Source of the DNA: Pseudomonas sp. UMAB-08
GTDB taxonomy: Bacteria; Pseudomonadota; Gammaproteobacteria; Pseudomonadales; Pseudomonadaceae
DNA: 64,000 bases
Direction of reading: 5' to 3'
Assembly (NCBI RefSeq): GCF_900095225.1
Contig: NZ_LT607418.1
Span: 254,570 to 318,569, forward strand
Position numbers and translations under genes: made by a program. Below, piece by piece: positions 37,877 to 47,174 of the stretch (position 1 is the first letter of the stretch; each line of letters begins with the position of its first letter). The notes below the pieces were generated by a model. That model did not search any database. It was not told the origin of the DNA and worked only from the letters and a program-made list of their open reading frames with translations.

Positions 37877-39463
37877 ATGGCGGCGCAGCGAGTAGCCATG
37901 CGTAATATCAAAGAATGCCTGCGCCTCAAGTTCGAGGCCGACCTGTCCCACGAGAAAATCGCCCGCGCCTTGCAACTGTCCAAGGGCGTCGTCAGCAAGT
38001 ACATCAAGGCGGCGCGCGACACCGGTATCGAGTGGGCCACGCTGGCTCTACTGGATGAGGTAGCGCTCGGCGCCGCCCTAGTGCCCGCCGCCAAGACCCT
38101 GCACACACGCGGCGACCGCGTGTTGCCCGACGTGATCACCCTGCACCGCGAACTACGTCGCAAAGGCGTGACGCTACAACTGCTGCGGGAGGAGTACACC
38201 GCCGCTCATCCCGACCGGCTGACCTACCGCTACACCCAGTTTGTCGAGCATTACCGCAGCTACGCCCGTACCCTCAAGCGTTCGATGCGCCAGCAGCACC
38301 GCGCGGGCGAGAAGCTGTTCATCGACTACGCCGGGCCGACGTTGCCGGTGATCGACGCCGCCACCGGCGAGATCCGCCAGGCGCACATCTTCGTCGCGGC
38401 CCTCGGCGCCTCGAACTACACCTACGCATGCGCCACGCCGGGCGAGACCCAAGTGGACTGGCTGACGGCGTTGAGCCAGGCCCTCAGCTACTTCGGTGGC
38501 GTCCCCGAAATGATCGTCCCGGACAACCCGCGCGCCCTGGTTGCCCGGCCCGACCGTTACGAGCCGGGTCTGAACCGCGCCACGCTGGAGTGTGCCCAGC
38601 ATTACGGCGCCATCATGCTCCCGGCGCGACCGCGCAAGCCTCAGGACAAAGCCAAGGCAGAGGTCGCGGTGCAGGTGGTCGAGCGATGGATCATGGCGCG
38701 GTTGCGGCATCAGCAGTTTTTTAGCCTGCACGCCCTCAATCAGGCCATAGCCACCTTGCTGGAGGACTTGAACCGACGCCCGTTCAAAAAGCTCGACGGA
38801 TGCCGACGGGACTGGTTCGAGCAACTCGACCAGCCGGTGCTGAAACCGTTGCCGGCGCATCCGTATGAGGTCGTGACCTTCAAGCGTTGCAAGGTCAACA
38901 TCGACTACCACATCGAGGTGAATGGCGGCTTTTACAGCGTGCCCTCGGCTTTGGCCAGGCAAAGCGTCGACGCCCGAGTGGGCGCCCATGCCGTCGAAAT
39001 TCTGCATGGCAACCGCCGGGTCGCCAGCCACCTGTTGCTCGCGCGGCGCGGCGCCTACAGCACCCAGAGCGAACACATGCCGGCCTCGCACAAGGCCCAT
39101 CGCGACTGGACACCTCAGCGCCTGCTCGACTGGGGCGAGCGTATCGGCCCGCACGTCCGGCAGATCGTCGAACATCAACTGACCCACAAACCCCATCCGG
39201 AGATGGACTACCGATCCTGCCTGGGGCTGCTCTCGCTGGCTCGCCAGTACAGCAACGAGCGCCTTGAAGCGGCGGCCCATCGCGCCGTCCAACTGCGCGC
39301 GCTCAACAGCCGCACCGTACGCAACCTGCTCAAACAAGGGCTCGACCAGCAACCGCTGCCCAAGACCACAACCCCCGCATACCCGAGCCGCCACGAGAAC
39401 GTACGCGGTGCCGACTATTACACCCAAAAGGAGCTGTTCAATGATGACCCAACACACCCTTAA
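37877..39463 (+). CDS. istA: IS21-family transposase IstA
   Basis: A 528-residue DDE transposase. A helix-turn-helix sits at residues 8-40 ([28 protein letters not shown]); the catalytic acids are the aspartate in [15 protein letters not shown] near residue 146, the aspartate in [11 protein letters not shown] near residue 214, and the glutamate in [18 protein letters not shown] near residue 260. It catalyses transposition together with the IstB ATPase, whose start overlaps its end by 23 bases. The frame is intact, so the element may be active. Confidence 0.93.
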   Translation: MAAQRVAMRNIKECLRLKFEADLSHEKIARALQLSKGVVSKYIKAARDTGIEWATLALLDEVALGAALVPAAKTLHTRGDRVLPDVITLHRELRRKGVTLQLLREEYTAAHPDRLTYRYTQFVEHYRSYARTLKRSMRQQHRAGEKLFIDYAGPTLPVIDAATGEIRQAHIFVAALGASNYTYACATPGETQVDWLTALSQALSYFGGVPEMIVPDNPRALVARPDRYEPGLNRATLECAQHYGAIMLPARPRKPQDKAKAEVAVQVVERWIMARLRHQQFFSLHALNQAIATLLEDLNRRPFKKLDGCRRDWFEQLDQPVLKPLPAHPYEVVTFKRCKVNIDYHIEVNGGFYSVPSALARQSVDARVGAHAVEILHGNRRVASHLLLARRGAYSTQSEHMPASHKAHRDWTPQRLLDWGERIGPHVRQIVEHQLTHKPHPEMDYRSCLGLLSLARQYSNERLEAAAHRAVQLRALNSRTVRNLLKQGLDQQPLPKTTTPAYPSRHENVRGADYYTQKELFNDDPTHP

Positions 39464-40190
39464 CCAACTGCATCAACTGCGCCTCAGCGGCATGGCCAAG
39501 GCGCTGGAAGAGCAATGGACACTGCCGGCCTGCCACAGCTTGAGCTTCGATGAGCGACTCGGTCTGCTGCTTGACCGCGAGCTGGCCTGGCGCGACAACA
39601 AACGTCTGGAGCGACTGCGTAAACAAGCCAAACTCAAATACGCCGGCGCCTGCCTGGAAGACCTCGACCGCCGCCAAGGCAGAAGCCTGGACGAACGCCA
39701 GCTCGCAACCCTGGCCAGCGGTGACTGGATCCGCCAACAGCACAACCTGTTGCTGACAGGCCCAACCGGCGTCGGCAAAACCTGGCTCGCCTGCGCCTTG
39801 GGTAACCAGGCCTGCCGCCAAGGCTACAGCACGCTGTACCTGCGCACGCCACGCCTGCTGGAACAACTGCGCATCGCCCACGGCGACGGCAGCTTCGGCC
39901 GCACGCTGCAACAACTGGCCAAAGTCGACGTCCTGATTTTGGACGACTGGGGTCTGGCACCGCTGGAAGAAAACGCCCGGCACGACCTGCTGGAAGTGAT
40001 CGTCGACCGCGCCGGCTCGCGGTCGACGGTACTGACCAGCCAACTGCCGGTCGATCACTGGCACGGCTGGATCAACGATCCGACAGTGGCCGACGCTTTA
40101 CTTGATCGATTGGTGCACAGCGCGTATCGAATCGTGATGAAAGGTGAGTCGCTGCGACGTAAAAAGACGGAAGAAGAAGCGGCATCGTGA
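39441..40190 (+). CDS. istB: IS21-family helper ATPase IstB
   Basis: A 249-residue AAA+ protein. AAAGGAG lies just before ATG 39441, within the end of istA. Walker A is [18 protein letters not shown] near residue 105 and Walker [15 protein letters not shown] near residue 170, followed by the [19 protein letters not shown] segment typical of IstB. It binds target DNA and stimulates IstA. Confidence 0.93.
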   Translation: MMTQHTLNQLHQLRLSGMAKALEEQWTLPACHSLSFDERLGLLLDRELAWRDNKRLERLRKQAKLKYAGACLEDLDRRQGRSLDERQLATLASGDWIRQQHNLLLTGPTGVGKTWLACALGNQACRQGYSTLYLRTPRLLEQLRIAHGDGSFGRTLQQLAKVDVLILDDWGLAPLEENARHDLLEVIVDRAGSRSTVLTSQLPVDHWHGWINDPTVADALLDRLVHSAYRIVMKGESLRRKKTEEEAAS

Positions 40191-40307
40191 CCGATGCGGT
40201 TAGAATTTAGACCCCGCGCAATCGGGTGGAGAAACCGGTCACGTTGTTAGCGAAATGACCGGTCACGATGAGCGAAATACGCAACTCGAACGAAAACATG
40301 CACTAGG

Positions 40308-41110
40308 CGTGTTGCCGCTGACCGAAAAATGACCCAGTAGAGGCTGTTCTGCCGACTGAAAACTGACCCAGGCGTTCAACTGCTTCTGCTCACTTTTCGA
40401 GCAGGAGAACCTAGGGTGATCAGCATGGAAATGTTGGGAAAAATCCGGCGGATGTACTTCCGCGACAAGCTCTCGCTGCATCAGATAGCCAAGCGTACCG
40501 GGCTGTCGAGAAACACCATCCGAAAGTGGGTCAGAGCGCACGAAGCCACTCAACCGGCGTACCAGCGGTGCGCAATCTTCAACAAACTCAGCCCATTCCA
40601 CGACATGCTAGAACAGGCGCTGAAAGCCGATTCGTTCCGGGCAAAGCACAACCGCAGAAGCGCCAAAGCACTTTTCGAACAGATCAAGGCCGAGGGTTAT
40701 GACGGCGGCTACAGCCAGCTCAGCGCGTTTGTACGCTCTTGGCAAGGCGAGCAAGGCAAGTCTTTACGCGCTTTTGTACCGCTGACTTTTGCCTTGGGTG
40801 AGGCCTTTCAATTTGATTGGAGCGAAGAAGGTCTGCTGATCGGCGGCCTGTTTCGACGCATCCAGGTCTCCCGCATGAAGCTGTGCGCCAGTCGTGCGTT
40901 CTGGTTCGCTGCGTATCCCAGCCAAGGCCACGAGATGTTGTTCGATGCCCATACCCGCTCTTTTGGCGCGCTAGGCGGAGTGCCGCGTCGCGGCATTTAC
41001 GACAACATGAAAACGGCTGTCAACAAAGTCAACAAAGGCAAAGGTCGCGCGGTAAATGCCCGGTTTGCTGTCATGTGTGCCAACTACTTGTTCGATCCGG
41101 ACTTCTGCAA
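40308..41110 (+). mobile_element. truncated second IS21-family element (left end only)
   Basis: The left end TGTTGCCGCTGACCGAAAAATGACCC is followed by a second AAACTGACCCAG copy, a spaced repeat typical of IS21-type termini, then an istA start at 40416. Homology to istA stops near 41110, and no right end or istB is present. It begins only about 25 bases after the complete IS21 element. Confidence 0.75.
40416..41110 (+). pseudogene. istA fragment (IS21 family), 3' truncated
   Basis: The frame encodes about 230 residues of an IstA transposase from its start: the helix-turn-helix DKLSLHQIAKRTGLSRNTIRKWVR at residues 14-38, the first catalytic aspartate in FQFDWSEEGLLIGG near residue 132, and the second in RRGIYDNMKTAVNKV near residue 195. 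After DPDFCN the family sequence ends; the frame continues about 40 codons in unrelated sequence to 41234, over the end of the helicase gene on the other strand. The part carrying the catalytic glutamate is gone, so no activity is expected. It differs in sequence from the complete istA at 37877. Confidence 0.85.
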
Positions 41111-41159
41111 CACCATCAGAATATCTGCAGCTATAAATGAAACCTTGGACCAGCGTCTT

Positions 41160-41187
41160 AGAGCGCTTGCCAAACTGCCAGCGCTCT
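41160..41187. terminator. hairpin downstream of the helicase gene
   Basis: Perfect 8-bp stem AGAGCGCT / AGCGCTCT with a 12-base loop, 19 bases beyond the helicase stop codon. The T-rich run is on the plus-strand side, so on the minus strand it may act by structure only. Confidence 0.45.
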
Positions 41188-41205
41188 ATTTTTCCCGAGT
41201 ATTGT

Positions 41206-42960
41206 TTAGGCGAATTCAAAGCCTAGCGCAGTGAGAACTTCCGCCTGCGCAGGTTTGAGCTTTTTCACTGCCCAGATGAGCAAGTGGCGCGGCCGTGAAC
41301 TCGCCACATACGCAAACCTGGCCGCCTCAGAGGTTGGATCTTTCAGCCAGTCTTGCCAATGTGATTGGTGCGCACCACCCTGACGCGAGGAAACCACCAC
41401 TGTTGCATCATGAGTTTCGCCTTTGACTTGGTGAATGGTCTCGTAGCGCAATTGATCAACTGAGCTCTGCTGAGCCACACCTCGAGCAAGCCGAATCGAA
41501 AGCAGTTGCTTCCCCTGGCGTGCGGGAGCTTTCAAGCTCAGGATTCTGAGTGCACCCAGCTCGGCTTCGATCTCAGGTAACGCGAATGGTTGATCGGGAA
41601 TCTGTTGTATGGCCTGTTTTGCCACAGACGCCCACTGTGTCCAGGTCAAATCGACATTGGCCACGCCGCCGGCAATCAGAAACTTCAGACACTCATGCAC
41701 AAATCTACGCCAGGCTAGCTTGGATTCGACCGCGAGCGGGCAGTAAGGGCCCGCTCGGGTCACCTGCAGCTTGAGTTTATCTGCGAGCCATTGCGCAAAA
41801 AGGTTCAGTGAAATCTTGAGCTCCTTCAAGCTTCCACTGCCGGCCGCAACACATGCCAGTGCAAGCGTTTCAGTACCGCTAAACGTTTCCCCTTTGCGAA
41901 AGCGCTGAAGAGTGGTGTGCCCGCGAGCAACCACGACGATTCTTTCGTATCCCCGGGTGAGTTCAATGATCCTTGGTAACAGTTCGGACGGACAGTTCGT
42001 GTATTCCAGAAGCCTTGGCCTGAGAGAGGCAATTTCCGGATTACCCGTTACCCGTTCGATACCCAGTAAATTGCTGCAGAGATCCACAATGGCCTGTCCG
42101 CTTCGCCAATTGGTCGTAAGTGCATGCTCTGTGAACCCGAGCTCGTCAAGCAAGGCCCTGACCCTGTCAGGGTTCGATTTCCTGAACCCGTAAATCGACT
42201 GATCCAGGTCGCCCACAAAATGAAATTTAACCCCTAGAGCACTGAGTTTTTTGATGATGCGCAATTGTTCGACTGAAAGGTCTTGGCACTCGTCTACCAC
42301 TACAAGAGGGAACCTGCGCGCAAGGCGTGCGAAATACGCCTGCAGCTGCGGCTTCTTGAGCGCAGACAAAGCCAACATATCGACGTCGCCGTATGTGGCA
42401 AAGCCTCCTTTCCAGAACCGCTTCTTTGTTTCGATCAAGTCGCTTCGCACATTGTCACTGATGTGGGCAGCATTGAGCTGTACATCCAGGGTTCGCTCCC
42501 CAGTCGAAAAAATGAAGCTCGCTGAATCCAAGTCATAATCGTACTTACAAGCTGAAATCCAACGGCCACAGATGCTGTTGCGGGTACGAAAAATGTCCGC
42601 CTTGTTTTCCAGGATTCTTATCCGGAAGTCACCGTTTTTGCCTGGGTACTCGGTCACTTTGCTGGCGATGTTGGCCACGAGGCGCGACAGCACAAAACTG
42701 TCGAAAGTCGACACCGCGTGAGGGAATGCAAGAGGCTCTCCCAGGTAGGTTCTCAGTCTGGTCTTGAGCTCATCCGTTGCGCTATTGGAGAAAGTGAGTA
42801 CAGCGATTCCCGATGGAAATCGTGTCCACTCCTGGACGACCTTGGACACCATGGCGGCCACCACCTCAGTCTTGCCACTACCCGGACAAGCTCTCAGATA
42901 CACATGTTGATCAAGCGGCGCGTTGATGTAATTCCTCTGTTCGTCGGTCAGTGAAATCAT
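41206..42960 (-). CDS. gajB: UvrD/Rep-like helicase, Gabija GajB-like
   Basis: A 584-residue SF1A helicase. Motifs in order: Q motif LTDEQRNYI, motif I ACPGSGKTEVV near residue 24, motif II VVVDECQDLS near residue 226, motif III FVGDLDQSIYGFRKSNP near residue 253, motif IV region LTTNWRSGQ, motif V ETIHQVKGETHDATVVV and motif VI AYVASSRPRHLLIWA. The ATG at 42960 overlaps the stop of the OLD nuclease gene by four bases. The OLD plus UvrD pairing is that of the Gabija anti-phage system, in which GajB hydrolyses nucleotides and unwinds DNA. It is somewhat longer than typical GajB (about 500 residues). Confidence 0.8.
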   Translation of the reverse strand: MISLTDEQRNYINAPLDQHVYLRACPGSGKTEVVAAMVSKVVQEWTRFPSGIAVLTFSNSATDELKTRLRTYLGEPLAFPHAVSTFDSFVLSRLVANIASKVTEYPGKNGDFRIRILENKADIFRTRNSICGRWISACKYDYDLDSASFIFSTGERTLDVQLNAAHISDNVRSDLIETKKRFWKGGFATYGDVDMLALSALKKPQLQAYFARLARRFPLVVVDECQDLSVEQLRIIKKLSALGVKFHFVGDLDQSIYGFRKSNPDRVRALLDELGFTEHALTTNWRSGQAIVDLCSNLLGIERVTGNPEIASLRPRLLEYTNCPSELLPRIIELTRGYERIVVVARGHTTLQRFRKGETFSGTETLALACVAAGSGSLKELKISLNLFAQWLADKLKLQVTRAGPYCPLAVESKLAWRRFVHECLKFLIAGGVANVDLTWTQWASVAKQAIQQIPDQPFALPEIEAELGALRILSLKAPARQGKQLLSIRLARGVAQQSSVDQLRYETIHQVKGETHDATVVVSSRQGGAHQSHWQDWLKDPTSEAARFAYVASSRPRHLLIWAVKKLKPAQAEVLTALGFEFA

Positions 42961-44861
42961 CGAACTTGCCCGTCCTCTATCCCGCACGCCCATAGAATGG
43001 CGGCACGGATATAGTCGGGCACGACAAAATCATCCTCCAGCTCTAACAGAGCATCAGCGAAGGCCTGAGCGTACAAACCTTTCCCAATTTCTTTAGAGTC
43101 GATGCGTTCGAGCAAGTCGGCTGCGTACCCTGCTCTGCGTTCGCTTGTCATAGCCACGAAATTATGCTCCGCGTCAGCTCTCAAGGTTGGGACGACTGTG
43201 CCGTCCTGAACTGGCCAAAGATCGGCTGCGACGGCAAGCATCGTCTTGAGATTGGCGCCCTCTAGAGCCAAATCGTACTCAAACGTTTTGTATTTGCCGG
43301 CGAACAGTCGGGCGAACTGGGAGTCAGCAATCTTGGGAATCAGCGCCAGTGCGTGATTGCTTCCTACCTGGAAATCGCCAGCATGCGGAAGGTAACGGAC
43401 TGTCGCCCTTCCACCCTCACCATCCTCGACGATTACAGTTTTCGGTGGATCATTGTCGGTCAATCCAGCACACCGCACCGGCACATTCTGACCAGTGCTC
43501 TCGTCGCTCACGTCGCAGAACAGTTGCATGAAATGCTTGAAGTAAATTCCGCCGAGGTTAATGACCGAGACACCGTAATCATCCAACGTGTCTCTACCCT
43601 CTCCATATTGGCGCAAAACGATGCGTGCCAGCTCTGGTATGACGATCGCCTCGGCGATGCCCTCCACCAAAATTGCACCTTTGGAAAACAGCAGATTTGA
43701 CTTCGTCACATCCAGCCAGCGATCTACAAATCGTCGACTCTGGTCATTGAGTCCGCATGTCCTCAGTGGTACAGCCACAGGTGCGCCGACGTTGGAGATA
43801 TGGATGATCTGGTCGACTGACACCGCCGACGAGATGACCGTCGAATGCGTCGTGATGATGACCTGTATACCCTGCTCTTCGGCTACTGCGCTAAGGTGCC
43901 TTAGCAGGCGTATCTGAAGCTGCGGGTGCAGATGGGCCTCCGGCTCCTCGATCAACAAGAGACGCAAGTAGGTCTCCTCACCTCGCTCTACCTCAACTTC
44001 CAGAGTTAACTCTGCCAAGATCGAGGCGATGTACAGAAGGTTGTTGTATCCGAGACTATTCTCTTCCAACGATCGGTACTGAGACGATTCGGCTTCGGCG
44101 AGGTTCGGAAAGTAAAGCAGCCGCAGGCCCTCAACGATGCGCGAAAAGCTAACCTCGGAGAATTGGATCAGTGTGCTCTGGGAAAGATGCATGCCCAGCG
44201 CGGATTTCAGGCTTTCCCCTATTCGCTGGTTGGCCGCTTTGATTGCGTAGTCGTCGCTCTCGGACAACTCTTGATTGAACTCGCCCACTCGTTTTTCCAG
44301 AGGGTGAGGCACCTCCTCCTTTCGGGCTGTCTCCAACTCCTTGCGGCAGAGCGCTTTCAACAACCTCGCTAATCGCGACTGACGACCATCACGCAGCTTG
44401 TTTTCTGCATCACGCAACGGGGGGAGATAGATACAATGGATGAGATCAAGCGTCTCGGTATCCAGCGCTGTGGTGTATTCGTGGCCGCCATAGGTATGGT
44501 GTTTGAACCGACCACGAGACTCCACATTGAGCGCCGTAAAAGTGAGCTTCGCGTCGTTGTGGTCCCCACACCAATCCTCAAACGCAACAACGTCATTTTC
44601 GTCCAGGCCAGAAAACGACGCTTGAATATCAATTTTTTGCGCCGCTAAAGCCCCTGGCTCAAAACCTCGATGAAAGTCCCGCTCATTGATCACACGCTTA
44701 CCGGATTCAGAGTCGTTGAATAGCTGCCGTAATGCAGCAATAACGCCCGTCTTGCCTGCTCCATTCTCACCGACCAAGACGTTGAGGCCGTCCTGGAATT
44801 CGATGGTGAAAGCATCACCGAAACACTTGAAACCACTGATATCCAATGTTCGTAGGTACAT
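42957..44861 (-). CDS. gajA: OLD-family nuclease (ABC ATPase + Toprim), Gabija GajA-like
   Basis: A 634-residue protein. The ATPase half has Walker A LVGENGAGKTGV at residues 30-41, SLGYNNLLYIASILAELTLE as signature region and Walker B LLLIEEPEAHLHPQLQ near residue 300, then the ITTHSTVISS switch. The Toprim half begins with GAILVEGIAEAIVIPELARI near residue 395 and has the AGLTDNDPP aspartates near residue 473. This is the class 2 OLD layout. GajA is a sequence-selective nickase held inactive by nucleotides and released when they fall during infection. It is translationally coupled to the helicase gene. Confidence 0.82.
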   Translation of the reverse strand: MYLRTLDISGFKCFGDAFTIEFQDGLNVLVGENGAGKTGVIAALRQLFNDSESGKRVINERDFHRGFEPGALAAQKIDIQASFSGLDENDVVAFEDWCGDHNDAKLTFTALNVESRGRFKHHTYGGHEYTTALDTETLDLIHCIYLPPLRDAENKLRDGRQSRLARLLKALCRKELETARKEEVPHPLEKRVGEFNQELSESDDYAIKAANQRIGESLKSALGMHLSQSTLIQFSEVSFSRIVEGLRLLYFPNLAEAESSQYRSLEENSLGYNNLLYIASILAELTLEVEVERGEETYLRLLLIEEPEAHLHPQLQIRLLRHLSAVAEEQGIQVIITTHSTVISSAVSVDQIIHISNVGAPVAVPLRTCGLNDQSRRFVDRWLDVTKSNLLFSKGAILVEGIAEAIVIPELARIVLRQYGEGRDTLDDYGVSVINLGGIYFKHFMQLFCDVSDESTGQNVPVRCAGLTDNDPPKTVIVEDGEGGRATVRYLPHAGDFQVGSNHALALIPKIADSQFARLFAGKYKTFEYDLALEGANLKTMLAVAADLWPVQDGTVVPTLRADAEHNFVAMTSERRAGYAADLLERIDSKEIGKGLYAQAFADALLELEDDFVVPDYIRAAILWACGIEDGQVR

Positions 44862-44927
44862 GAGAGTCCTTTCTTCCTCTATCTGGCGTATTCGTTACTA
44901 GAGAGTGACGCCAAGCCAAAAATGCCA

Positions 44928-44976
44928 TATAGCCTGCATGCCTGGCCTTCAAAAAGGCCGTGCTATAGGCTTTTTT
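44928..44976. other. hairpin between nucleotidase and OLD genes
   Basis: Nested inverted repeat: ATAGCCT and AGGCTAT-type arms enclose GGCC-ttcaaaaa-GGCC, with a T6 run on the plus-strand side. It may limit read-through from the nucleotidase gene into the Gabija-like pair or be an mRNA-processing structure. Confidence 0.4.
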
Positions 44977-45030
44977 GCAGCACAGAACCGATGCGAATTC
45001 CTGTGGCACTTACGCGCGCAAGCCACCGTA

Positions 45031-46014
45031 TTACACCACCTGTTGAACCTGATCAGCTTCAAGCTCTAGCGCAACCTCTGTCGCCACATGGTTGGTGATG
45101 CCGAAAGGAATGTGCACGGATGGAGCAACCGCGCTAGTCGATTTAAGGTGCCCTGATTGGTCATCGAAGAAAATGTGCGGTTTCAACACGCCCAAAATTT
45201 TCCCTTTCTCGATGCCACCCAGAAAGAAGGCGTCATTGGCCATGACACCCCAACTCTTGAGTGTATTCATCGCGCGCTCATGAGACGGAGCATTGCGGGC
45301 CGTGACGATCGAAACGCGTATGCGGTTTTCGTATTTAGGATTGAGCTTTTTGTGCTGTTCCTCGACCGACTGGATCTTGGATATCCGCACCATGAACTCC
45401 TTCAGCGGCCCAGGGTTATGGGGTTGCATGACGTTCTTCACTTCGCGCGCATGGAACTCGGACAATCCCGAGGCCTGCATGATTGTTTCAGACTCATCGC
45501 CGGCGAGTACGCCGTCAAAGTCGAATGCGATGCGCAGGGTTTTATCAGATTCGTCGTCTTCGAATTTTGAATCGAGCACCTGGCCTGCCGGGTACCCGGC
45601 CTTGATAGCCGCTTCCACGTCTTTTTTGTCACCCGACAAAAATAAAGCGATATTCAGTGCCGGTATGTATTCGTACGGGGACTTTCCCTGCATGAAAATC
45701 GCCCTTGTCATCCCAAGCCCATAGTGCTCGATAGTCTTCAGAACGCGCAGCCCAGTGTCGGGATCATTTCGCGAAAGAAGTATTACCTCGACAAGCGGAT
45801 CCGTAGGATCGACGCTCAGGTCATTCACTGACAGTAAACGCTTGATGAACGGAAACGCGATCCCCTTAGGAAGCGGGACGTGGAGATTTTCCTGCTGGAA
45901 CTTGCGGTATTCCTCTTCCCCTTGACTCTGAAACACTGCGTCCGATGCCAGCAGATCAAACACAGCGCTGGAAGCCACGCCGATCACCAGGCGATTTTCT
46001 AACTCGTAGGGCAT
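45031..46014 (-). CDS. cytosolic 5'-nucleotidase (cN-I/SdnA-like)
   Basis: A 327-residue protein of the 5'-nucleotidase family (HAD superfamily). The N-terminal LVIGVASSAVFDL is the family start; the nucleophile motif is RIAFDFDGVLAGDESE near residue 155; the threonine motif is RVSIVTARNAPSHERA near residue 232; and IFFDDQSGHL near residue 280 supplies the last acids. I start at ATG 46014, behind AAGAGAGG, as earlier codons do not match the family. It dephosphorylates nucleoside monophosphates. It lies 170 bases upstream of the OLD/helicase pair on the same strand, and links with NTP-sensing defence are inference. Confidence 0.85.
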   Translation of the reverse strand: MPYELENRLVIGVASSAVFDLLASDAVFQSQGEEEYRKFQQENLHVPLPKGIAFPFIKRLLSVNDLSVDPTDPLVEVILLSRNDPDTGLRVLKTIEHYGLGMTRAIFMQGKSPYEYIPALNIALFLSGDKKDVEAAIKAGYPAGQVLDSKFEDDESDKTLRIAFDFDGVLAGDESETIMQASGLSEFHAREVKNVMQPHNPGPLKEFMVRISKIQSVEEQHKKLNPKYENRIRVSIVTARNAPSHERAMNTLKSWGVMANDAFFLGGIEKGKILGVLKPHIFFDDQSGHLKSTSAVAPSVHIPFGITNHVATEVALELEADQVQQVV

Positions 46015-46263
46015 TGGAACCTCTCTTGATGCCTCTAAACGCAAATATTGATGGGCACCGAACATGCCGATCGATTTCAGGGCGGATCGAGAAGCACACA
46101 TCGCGCGCCTCCTCCCGCGCACAGTCAGGCATATCAATCTTCAAATCAATCTGCAGGTTGCTTTATTAATGGGTGGATCACTTTGACCCTTGCTGATTGG
46201 CCCCGAGTCAGCCATCACCTGATCGCCGAATGTCGGCCCCAAGCTATGCTCTTGAGCGAAAAT

Positions 46264-46276
46264 GGCATAATATGCC
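46264..46276. promoter_or_regulatory. candidate operator of parDE
   Basis: GGCATA-A-TATGCC, a perfect 6-bp inverted repeat with one-base spacer, extended imperfectly to AATGGCATA/TATGCCAAT, located 41 bases before the antitoxin ATG. Ribbon-helix-helix antitoxins usually bind such short palindromes to repress their own operon. Confidence 0.55.
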
Positions 46277-46317
46277 AATAATCGAAAGTACCTGTTTGCA
46301 TAGAACTGGAGCTAGTT

Positions 46318-46608
46318 ATGGCAACGCGAAACGTTGTGCTCACCCCTCACCAGGAACAGGTTATCCATGACCTGGTGCAGTCCGGCCGTTATCAGAATGC
46401 CAGCGAAGTGATGCGAGAAGGTTTGCGTCTATTGGAACAGCGCGTCGCCGAAGACACCGCCAAAGTTGAGGCCCTGCGTCAGGCGACCTCGATCGGCATC
46501 ATGGATCTTGAGCACGGGCGCTTTACTCAGTTGAACGAAGGGGATCTGGAGCACTACCTCGAGGGCTTGAGCCTGGAGGCGAGCATCCCCGCGCGCGCGA
46601 AACACTGA
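46318..46608 (+). CDS. parD: ParD-family antitoxin
   Basis: A 96-residue protein with a ribbon-helix-helix start, NVVLTPHQEQVIHDLVQSGRYQNASEVMREGLRLLEQR, the hallmark of ParD-type antitoxins. The acidic C-terminal tail would wrap the ParE toxin. The gene is two bases before parE, and the pair is likely autoregulated through the palindrome at 46264-46276. It could serve to stabilise the island. Confidence 0.9.
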   Translation: MATRNVVLTPHQEQVIHDLVQSGRYQNASEVMREGLRLLEQRVAEDTAKVEALRQATSIGIMDLEHGRFTQLNEGDLEHYLEGLSLEASIPARAKH

Positions 46609-46610
46609 GC

Positions 46611-46967
46611 ATGCCGCCGTATCGGATTTCCAACGCGGCGCGCGCCGACATTGTCGACATCCTCAGGCTCTCCCAGACGCAGTTCGGCGATCAAGCACGC
46701 CAGCGCTACCAGGCACTGATCCTCGCGGCGCTGCAAGCGATTGCCGACACGCCTTATCGCATTGGCAGCCACGACCGCGATGAGCTTGCACCGGGCCTTC
46801 GCAGCTATCACCTCATCTATTCACGCCAGCAGGCCAAACAAACCCATGGAACGGTCAAAAGCCCACGGCATATCGTGTTCTATCGTGTGGCAAACGACGA
46901 CGTGATCGAGGTCGTCCGACTTCTTCATGACGCCATGGAAGTGCAACTGCACCTGCCCAACGACTGA
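46611..46967 (+). CDS. parE: ParE/RelE-superfamily toxin
   Basis: A 118-residue toxin with the ParE fold pattern: YRISNAARADIVDILRLSQTQFGDQARQRYQALILAALQAIADTPYRIGS and the C-terminal HIVFYRVANDDVIEVVRLLHDAM strand-helix. ParE toxins poison DNA gyrase; some relatives are RelE-type RNases. It directly follows the antitoxin gene. It is longer than the typical 95-100 residues because of an inserted segment near residue 80 (SRQQAKQTHGTVKSP). Confidence 0.88.
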   Translation: MPPYRISNAARADIVDILRLSQTQFGDQARQRYQALILAALQAIADTPYRIGSHDRDELAPGLRSYHLIYSRQQAKQTHGTVKSPRHIVFYRVANDDVIEVVRLLHDAMEVQLHLPND

Positions 46968-47174
46968 TCACCGACCTGGCCTAAAGACTTAACCGGCCAT
47001 GAACAGCGAAGGTAAGGCGCCCCCTCTACATCTCAATCTGAACGCCCTCGCTGCCAGCCGACTCGGCGGCCAATTGAAGCGGGAGGTTCTGGGTCCGACC
47101 GGGCTATCGAGACCCACGACCAGAAACACGATGTTCAACTTTGCGTACCACTTTCAATGCTGAACAACCGATTC

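Larger units (their letters stand above)
37669..40283 (+). mobile_element. complete IS21-family insertion sequence
   Basis: About 2.6 kb carrying istA and istB. The ends are inverted: the left reads TGCGTATTTCGG and the right GCGAAATACGCA, beginning TG and ending CA as IS21 elements do. Each end has subterminal repeats of the GTGACCGGTCATTTCGCTAACAACG type (37715-37735, 37786-37806 and 40236-40268). No clear target-site duplication is visible at the two joints, so one flank may have changed since insertion. It separates the Wadjet-like promoter from the Gabija-like genes. Confidence 0.88.

Noticed and set aside
38174..39457. Long minus-strand frame over istA
   Set aside because: It is antisense to a well-supported transposase; its length reflects GC-rich codon bias and it contains no known domain.
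37661..40291. Target-site duplication around the complete IS21 element
   Set aside because: The eight bases on each side (CTGCTTGC and ACTCGAAC) do not match in any register I tried.
46999..47163. 54-codon frame between parE and the integrase remnant
   Set aside because: No convincing ribosome site, no recognisable motif, and it lies in a stretch of debris.
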